Made by a program: the position numbers and the translations under genes. From JAXMDC01 sp046349035 (GTDB lineage: Bacteria > Pseudomonadota > Alphaproteobacteria > Rhizobiales > Kaistiaceae), in contig JAXMDC010000002.1 of the NCBI GenBank assembly GCA_046349035.1, forward strand, positions 186,001 through 250,000: DNA of 64,000 bases, written 5' to 3'. Under the pieces are notes generated by a model. That model made no database searches. It was not told the origin of the DNA and saw only the letters and a list, made by a program, of their open reading frames with translations. Shown here in pieces: positions 59,493-64,000 of the stretch (its first letter is position 1; each line of letters begins with the position of its first letter).

Positions 59493-59727
59493 GACGCCCG
59501 CGACACTTTCCGCCAAGGCTAGGCCGATAGCTGGACGACATGCAGACAGAAGGCCGGCAAAAACAGGGACCGACGCCAACTGTGCCCCGCGGAGGGGCCA
59601 GCCACGCTGGCCGGATTCGGGCGTGCCGACGGAGGGAACGCGGTGTTGCCGAGGAGCCAACCGAACCTCGCGGGAACATGTGGCCGGAGCATAGCGGGAA
59701 CGGCTGCGCCTGTGGAGCGGGAGCCGC

Positions 59728-60045
59728 TCAGGAAAGACTGGCGGCGCTGTCCGCTGGCGCCTTAACCCGCCGCCAGCACTTGAGCGCCGCAATTCCCGCC
59801 GCCGCCCAGAGGCCGAGGCTGCCCGCGGTGAGCCAGGCCGACACCACCGGATCGATGAACGGGAGCCGCACGCTCGGCATCAGCAGGAACAGCGGCACGG
59901 CGAGGAACGCGGCGAGGTCGAAGGCGAGCACCCCGCCCGCCGCCATCACCAGCACCCCGCCGGCGACAAGCAGGCGGACGGCCGGCGTTGGGCGTCGCCC
60001 GTTCGGCGTCGCGGGCGCAGGAAGGATGGAGGAGCCGCCATACAT
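59728..60045 (-). CDS. Small integral membrane protein
   Basis: A 105-residue protein with about three hydrophobic segments (VRLLVAGGVLVMAAGGVLA, FLAVPLFLLMPSVRLPF and AWLTAGSLGLWAAAGIAALK). No known family. A good sigma-70-like promoter with an overlapping palindrome lies just upstream (60073-60110), so it is probably regulated separately. Confidence 0.62.
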   Translation of the reverse strand: MYGGSSILPAPATPNGRRPTPAVRLLVAGGVLVMAAGGVLAFDLAAFLAVPLFLLMPSVRLPFIDPVVSAWLTAGSLGLWAAAGIAALKCWRRVKAPADSAASLS

Positions 60046-60072
60046 GGCTCGTCTGTCCGTAGAACCTAATGT

Positions 60073-60110
60073 TGAACGATGTTCATATATCCCGTTTAAA
60101 CGCCTGGCAA
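60073..60110 (-). promoter_or_regulatory. Promoter with overlapping palindromic operator
   Basis: On the minus strand, TTGCCA (60110-60105) and TATGAA (60087-60082) are separated by 17 nt. A perfect palindrome TGAAC-GAT-GTTCA (60073-60085) overlaps the -10 and start region, as expected for a TetR- or MarR-type repressor site. The promoter faces the 105-residue membrane protein, 28 nt before its ATG. Confidence 0.5.
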
Positions 60111-60123
60111 GGGCCGCTCCATC

Positions 60124-60639
60124 TCACGCCTCGTCCTCGGTCCGCTTCGCGCCGATCGGGCGTGGCAGGAACCGCGGCACGCGCCTCTGGTAGTTGGCAT
60201 ACGAGCCGCCGAACCGGCGCAGCAGGCCCGGCTCCTCGACGAGCGGGAGATAGGTCGCGTTGATCGCCACGAAGATCCCCGCCCAGACCGCCACCGCCGG
60301 CGAGCGGAGGAGCAGCGCCTCGCCGGCGAGCACGAAGATCACGCCGCTGATCATCGGATGGCGGACCACGCGGTAGGGGCCCGATGCGACGAACACCCGC
60401 GGCGGATCCCAGGGGGCGAGCGTGCCGCGCCCGCGCGTCCAGAAGTGGGCGAGCGACCAGGAGAACAGCGCCAGCCCGACCGCGAGCGACAGCGCTCCGG
60501 CCGCAACCGCCGCCCACGCCGCCGGGCCCTCCGGCATCTGCACGCCGCCGGCGCGGCGGACCAGCCACCACGGAATGAGGCCGGCCGCGGTTCCCGGCAG
60601 CAGCGCCATCGAGAGGAGGTTGCGGAGCGCGTAGATCAT
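60124..60639 (-). CDS. Isoprenylcysteine carboxyl methyltransferase-like membrane protein
   Basis: A 171-residue membrane protein with about four to five helices and the ICMT/NnrU/PEMT-type C-terminal motif: SGPYRVVRHPMISGVIFVLAGEALLL, then LVEEPGLLRRFGGSYANYQRRVPRFLPR. In the family the RHP and EE motifs bind S-adenosylmethionine. The methyl acceptor in bacteria is unknown. It overlaps the upstream membrane protein by 4 bp. Confidence 0.82.
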   Translation of the reverse strand: MIYALRNLLSMALLPGTAAGLIPWWLVRRAGGVQMPEGPAAWAAVAAGALSLAVGLALFSWSLAHFWTRGRGTLAPWDPPRVFVASGPYRVVRHPMISGVIFVLAGEALLLRSPAVAVWAGIFVAINATYLPLVEEPGLLRRFGGSYANYQRRVPRFLPRPIGAKRTEDEA

Positions 60640-61304
60640 GACGCGGCCCTCGCCATCGTCCTACCGGTAACGGCTGGCTCCTTCGCCTCGTTGAGGCGGT
60701 GGAAAAGGAGAAGATGCACCAGAATGAACAGCGGCACGAAGAAGGTCGGGATAAGACTGACCGGGAAGGCGATCATCGGGCCGGTCGTCGCGCCGCCGCC
60801 GGCAAGCAGCCCAAGCGGACCTTTAGCAAAGAGGACGCCGAGGGCGATCGCCGCCACGAGGTCGAGGAGGCCGAACGCGTTCCAGGCGAGGAGCCAGCCC
60901 CGCGACACCGGGCGTGTCGCCGGGCGCGCGACGATCGCCACGGCGCCGGCGGCGGCGATGATGTCGCCGAGGCCCTCGGGGATTGCGAAACCGGCGGGGA
61001 GGGCGCCCTGCAGCCAGCCGACGAGGAAGCCGAGGCCGACGAAGCGCCAGGCATGGGCGCCGATCAGCCATCGCATGTCGACCTGCCGGACCAGCGCCCT
61101 GAAGGCAGGGCTGGCCGCGAACGCCAGCAGGCCCGTCGCGATCGGCACGACAATAAAGGCGAGGAGCTCGAACGGCGGCCGCTCCGGGCGCTCCAGGACG
61201 CCGGCCGCGCCGGCGGCAAGCGCGGCGATCAGCCAGGCGGCGATGGCAAGGACGGTCGCACCGGCGGCCGCTGTCGTTGGCATGTCGTTGGAGTTGGCGT
61301 TCAT
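60636..61304 (-). CDS. Integral membrane protein under probable MarR control
   Basis: A 222-residue protein with six to seven hydrophobic segments. No name, although LVGWLQGALPAGFAIPEGLGDIIAAAGA recalls a small bacterial membrane family. AGGAG lies 6 nt before ATG 61304. It forms an operon with the ICMT-like gene (ATGA overlap). The 14-bp palindrome TGTGAATATGCACA lies immediately upstream of the ribosome-binding site and recurs before the neighbouring marR gene. Confidence 0.68.
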   Translation of the reverse strand: MNANSNDMPTTAAAGATVLAIAAWLIAALAAGAAGVLERPERPPFELLAFIVVPIATGLLAFAASPAFRALVRQVDMRWLIGAHAWRFVGLGFLVGWLQGALPAGFAIPEGLGDIIAAAGAVAIVARPATRPVSRGWLLAWNAFGLLDLVAAIALGVLFAKGPLGLLAGGGATTGPMIAFPVSLIPTFFVPLFILVHLLLFHRLNEAKEPAVTGRTMARAAS

Positions 61305-61314
61305 GGCAGACTCC

Positions 61315-61328
61315 TGTGAATATGCACA
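61315..61328 (-). promoter_or_regulatory. Putative MarR operator 1
   Basis: TGTGAATATGCACA, the same 14-mer (13 of 14 bases) as at 61839-61852. It lies just upstream of the Shine-Dalgarno of the 222-residue membrane gene, where bound repressor would block transcription. Confidence 0.55.
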
Positions 61329-61369
61329 CATCATGGCGAACGAAACGCAGGCCGGGCCGCCGGCCCGGT

Positions 61370-61753
61370 CTAGGATCGGCCTTTTCGCGGGGTCTTGGCG
61401 GTGCGTGCGGAATGGCCGAGGCGGGCGAGGGTGGTCCGCAGCTCCGGCTCGCTTTCTTGCAGCAACCGCTCCTGGACGCGCTGCCAGGCGGGGTAGGCTT
61501 CGACCAGGAGCGCCTGGCCGGCGGCGGTCGGATGCAGCTCGTCGCGCCGTCCGCCCTCTTCGCGGCGGATGTCGACCAGGCCTTGCCGCACCAGCGGGCG
61601 GACGTTGCGCAGCATGGTGGTGCGCTCCATGCCGAGCGCCGCGGCGAGTTGCGCCAGCGGCACCGGCCCGCCGGCGGCAGCGGTCAGCAGCGGCAGCTGC
61701 GTGGCGCGGAGGCCGAAGGGCCGGAGTGCCTGGTCGAATTGCTGGGTGACCAC
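61370..61753 (-). CDS. MarR family transcriptional regulator (N-terminus probably frameshifted)
   Basis: A 127-residue winged-helix regulator in the readable frame from GTG 61753: FDQALRPFGLRATQLPLLTAAAG, the recognition region LAQLAAALGMERTTMLRNVRPLVRQGLV and the RREEGGRRDELHPTAAG wing. The first dimerisation helix of the family can be read in the same frame upstream (LEGCLCLALRRTTRVV), but that frame has no start codon. The likely start (ATG 61836, MTRQTPTPRQRA) is one base out of phase, with the switch near 61795-61800. It may be a one-base indel in the genome or assembly. It probably controls the membrane operon that follows. Confidence 0.68.
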   Translation of the reverse strand: MVTQQFDQALRPFGLRATQLPLLTAAAGGPVPLAQLAAALGMERTTMLRNVRPLVRQGLVDIRREEGGRRDELHPTAAGQALLVEAYPAWQRVQERLLQESEPELRTTLARLGHSARTAKTPRKGRS

Positions 61754-61838
61754 CCGCGTCGTCCGCCGCAGCGCCAGGCACAGGCAGCCCTCGAGGGCCT
61801 GGCGCGTTGGCGCGGCGTCGGCGTCTGGCGGGTCATGA

Positions 61839-61852
61839 TGTGAATATACACA
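61839..61852 (-). promoter_or_regulatory. Putative MarR operator 2
   Basis: TGTGAATATACACA, a TGTG-N6-CACA palindrome directly before the probable marR ATG at 61836. There is no room for a Shine-Dalgarno, so the mRNA might be leaderless. It repeats in front of the next gene of the locus. Confidence 0.55.
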
Positions 61853-61899
61853 TAACCGCCGCGATCGATCAAGCCGGGGCGGGCGGGGGAGCTCCCCGC

Positions 61900-62331
61900 C
61901 TAGGCCCCGATCCGCGACAGCGTCCGCACGAAGGCGGTGCGCGGCGGCGGGAACGCGCGGTTCGGCTCGGCCGAGGCCGGGTGGTGCAGCTTGGAGGGTT
62001 TGCCGGAAGCGGCTAGCCGGCGGTGCGCCTCGGCCCAGTCAAGGCCGGTTCCTTCCTGCTCGTAGTGGCTGGCGAGCGCCTCGTCGGCCCAGTCCATCAG
62101 CCGCGGCATCGCTTTGAGATGGGCGCCGGAGGCGCGGTAGGCGCGCATCGCCGCCTCGTCCTCCCAGATGGACAGCGTCCAGAAGGCGCGGTTGCGATCC
62201 GGCAGCAGCGCCCCGGCGAGGAAGCCGGGCGCGCGGCGCGCCTGCCGGGCGCTGGTCTCGCTGTGCCAGAAGAACGCCGGGAGGAAGCGGAGGCTGCGGA
62301 TGCGCAGCCGCGTGACCGAGACGAATGGCAT
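61900..62331 (-). CDS. DUF3291/antibiotic-biosynthesis-monooxygenase-like protein
   Basis: A 143-residue soluble protein. PFVSVTRLRIRSLRFLPAFFWHS opens it, and the barrel strand FWTLSIWEDEAAMRAYRASGAHLKAM is typical of the dimeric alpha/beta ABM-like fold (spheroidene-monooxygenase/DUF3291 group). No catalytic assignment is possible. I chose ATG 62331, where the domain begins; the frame is open to 62403. Confidence 0.7.
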   Translation of the reverse strand: MPFVSVTRLRIRSLRFLPAFFWHSETSARQARRAPGFLAGALLPDRNRAFWTLSIWEDEAAMRAYRASGAHLKAMPRLMDWADEALASHYEQEGTGLDWAEAHRRLAASGKPSKLHHPASAEPNRAFPPPRTAFVRTLSRIGA

Positions 62332-62431
62332 TTCCGACCCCGTGCTGTCGCACCGTCCGTTGCCGGACCGCGCCGCCATAGCATTGTGGGTGGCAGCGCT
62401 CAAAGGCCGGGGCGGAGGAACGCCCTGCCGG

Positions 62432-62983
62432 CTACTTCGCCTGTGCGAACAGGCGGGCGCGGTATTCCGCTCCCGCCGGCCCCCAGGTCTGCCAGTGCAG
62501 CTTCACCAGGCGCGGGCGGAGGATCAGGCCGCTCGCCGCCTCGATCGAGACGGCGACGGTGATGTCGTCTTCCGCGCGGTAGGCGAGGATCTGGCCGTCG
62601 ACGCCGAAGAAGGCCGCCGCCTTCTCGCCCATCAGGCCGTAGCCGATGTCGCGTGCATCGAACCCGGCCTTGGCCAGCGCGTCGAGATAGAAGCGGCTGA
62701 TATCGTCGACGTCCTTGTGGGTGAGGAGGTCGAGGTCGCCGGCGATCGCGCGGCCGGGGTCGGGCAGCCAGTGCGCGGCGCTGACGGTCAGCGCGCCGGG
62801 AAGGTTGGGCACCCAGGCCGGTCGCGGTGCGTCCGGCCCGGAGATCAGCGTCCGCCGCAGGCCGTCGGCCTCGGCGAACACCACCGTATTGGTGCCGATC
62901 GCGCGGAAGATGATCGCCGAAGCGTAGGGGTAGCCCGCAACCAGCGCGATCGCGAGTAGGAGGAAGGGCAGCCAGCGACGCAT
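62432..62983 (-). CDS. Membrane-anchored or exported hypothetical protein
   Basis: A 183-residue protein with an N-terminal hydrophobic segment (WLPFLLLAIALVAGYPYAS) and a soluble domain that should lie in the periplasm (DISRFYLDALAKAGFDARDIGYGLMG, ILAYRAEDDITVAVSIEAASG). The latter is compatible with a small alpha/beta sandwich. No family is recognised. Confidence 0.65.
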   Translation of the reverse strand: MRRWLPFLLLAIALVAGYPYASAIIFRAIGTNTVVFAEADGLRRTLISGPDAPRPAWVPNLPGALTVSAAHWLPDPGRAIAGDLDLLTHKDVDDISRFYLDALAKAGFDARDIGYGLMGEKAAAFFGVDGQILAYRAEDDITVAVSIEAASGLILRPRLVKLHWQTWGPAGAEYRARLFAQAK

Positions 62984-63169
62984 GGGAGGGGGTTCCGCGG
63001 GGTGGCGACCCTGCCGGCAAGAACCTTTCCCGGACCTTGCGCGGCGAGCGCAAACCCCGCGTTTAGCCGGCGACGTGGTTTACGGGGAGTTAGGAGGAGG
63101 GCACTCCCTTCCCAACCCGGCCGCGCGCGGCTATAGGCCCTCGCGCAAAACTGCCGGGGGGCTCAGCGC

Positions 63170-63667
63170 ATGTCCGACGAAGAGGCCAATGTCGAGCGGG
63201 CCGCTAAGCTGAAGGAGCGCATCTATCTCAGCTTCACCGGCCTCGCGGTGGTGCTGGCGCTCGCCGCGCACGGCGAGACGACTGCCGGGGAGGCGCTCGT
63301 TACCCTCGCCATCACCATGGCCGGGACGCTCCTCGCCATGCTGCTCGCCGACATCGTTTCCCACCTCATCGGCCATTCGCGCCTGATGAGCGGCGCGGAA
63401 CTGCGCCATGCGGTTCGGCTCACCGCCGGCGCGATCGCCGCCGTCGCCCTGCCGCTGATCTTCCTCGCCATCGCCGCGATGGGGACTTGGTCGGCCCGCG
63501 GCGCCCTGCGCGCCTCGGCCATCGCCCTCATCGCCTGGCTGGTGGTGATCGGCCTGATCGCCGCGCGCCACGCGCCCCTGCCGGCCTGGCAGCGGCTGCT
63601 AGTCCTTGCCGGCGCGGCGGTCCTCGGCGTCGCGGTGGTCGGGCTGGAACTGTTGGCGCATCGCTAG
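63170..63667 (+). CDS. Integral membrane protein of unknown function
   Basis: A 165-residue protein with an acidic cytoplasmic N-terminus (MSDEEANVERAAKLKERIY) and five hydrophobic segments. The second loop has HLIGHSRLMSGAELRHAVR. Small membrane proteins of this layout are common in Actinobacteria and Alphaproteobacteria without a known role. A GGGGG run precedes the start. Confidence 0.68.
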   Translation: MSDEEANVERAAKLKERIYLSFTGLAVVLALAAHGETTAGEALVTLAITMAGTLLAMLLADIVSHLIGHSRLMSGAELRHAVRLTAGAIAAVALPLIFLAIAAMGTWSARGALRASAIALIAWLVVIGLIAARHAPLPAWQRLLVLAGAAVLGVAVVGLELLAHR

Positions 63668-63766
63668 CCGCCCGGCGCCGGGACCGGCCGCCCCGCACCC
63701 CGCGGTTCCCCGCCCTGCCGGGGCCTGATAGAACTCCGCCCGTCGGCTCGGAGGGAGTGTGGTGCC

Positions 63767-64000
63767 ATGCGTATCGGCGGTGTGATTGGGGTTGCCTTGC
63801 CCGCGCTTCTGGCGCTCGCCGCTCCGGCGCTTGCCGACGACCGGACCGATTGCCTCCAGGGCCGCGACCCCGAAGCCGTCATCCGCGGCTGCTCGGCGCT
63901 CATCGCCGCCGGCACCGCACCGGCGTCCGAACTCGCCGACGCCTATGACAGCCGCGGCGCCGCCTACCAGTACAACGGCGCTACCGATCTCGCCCTCGCC
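63767..64000 (+). CDS. Exported TPR-like protein, 3' end outside the window
   Basis: The first 78 codons of an exported protein: a signal peptide (GGVIGVALPALLALAAPALA, then DDRTDC), followed by a TPR-like start (DPEAVIRGCSALIAAG and LADAYDSRGAAYQYNG). GGAGGGAG lies upstream of ATG 63767. In Rhizobiales, exported TPR proteins with this DC..G.D...I..C...I pattern are common. The frame is open to the window edge. Confidence 0.72.
   Translation, partial: MRIGGVIGVALPALLALAAPALADDRTDCLQGRDPEAVIRGCSALIAAGTAPASELADAYDSRGAAYQYNGATDLALA

Overview
The window is a GC-rich chromosomal segment with dense coding, frequent 4-bp ATGA start/stop overlaps, several GTG and TTG starts, and no transposase, phage, CRISPR or rRNA/tRNA gene that I can support. 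The gene families point to an alphaproteobacterium, most likely Hyphomicrobiales (Rhizobiales). The indicators are several Omp25/Omp31-type outer-membrane beta-barrels, a BigR-type sulfide regulon, a GcrA C-terminal-domain protein, UPF0314/DUF2585, DUF2934 and TspO. Species cannot be fixed from this sequence alone.

Layout. 0.2-2.6 kb: a VOC protein, a Cdd1-like helix-hairpin-helix protein, an arsenate reductase/LMW phosphatase-like protein, a methyltransferase and a cyclic-nucleotide-binding protein. 2.8-7.9 kb: an exported SEL1-repeat protein, an exported caspase-like/formylglycine-generating-enzyme fusion and an exported trypsin-like protease, in the same orientation. 7.9-10.2 kb: UPF0314, DUF1294, a collagen-like protein and a small cytochrome c. 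10.3-18.6 kb: a phosphate-linked region with pstC-pstA (no pstS, pstB or phoU beside them), an ABC exporter, a small gene with its own terminator, a PhoX/DUF839-like protein and a carboxylesterase. Probable PhoB-binding direct repeats lie in front of pstC and of the PhoX-like gene. 18.6-23 kb: AraC regulator plus GNAT enzyme, divergent from a methyltransferase, then small exported proteins and a porin. 23.1-25.7 kb: a sulfide/persulfide detoxification locus (metallo-hydrolase, divergent BigR, rhodanese, TauE/SafE exporter) with a visible operator.

25.7-45.2 kb is a mosaic of single genes: a Tat-exported multicopper oxidase, a glycosyltransferase divergent from a Tat-exported propeller-like protein, an Aer-type PAS protein, a PQQ-dehydrogenase-like propeller lacking key active-site residues, an MFS transporter, LysR, TspO, an alpha/beta hydrolase, a 31-residue membrane peptide and a stand-alone GcrA-type C-terminal domain. 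45.2-49.9 kb is a tandem array of five outer-membrane beta-barrel genes on the minus strand, four of them followed by almost the same GC-rich terminator stem. Two more envelope proteins follow.

52.5-54 kb: an ArsR regulator with two tandem AHSA1/SRPBCC genes. 54.5-60 kb: a run of mostly uncharacterised small membrane proteins plus a LysE-type exporter. 60.1-61.8 kb: a two-gene membrane unit and a MarR-family gene whose N-terminus looks frameshifted. A shared 14-bp palindrome lies in front of both, which predicts MarR control. The window ends inside an exported TPR-like protein.
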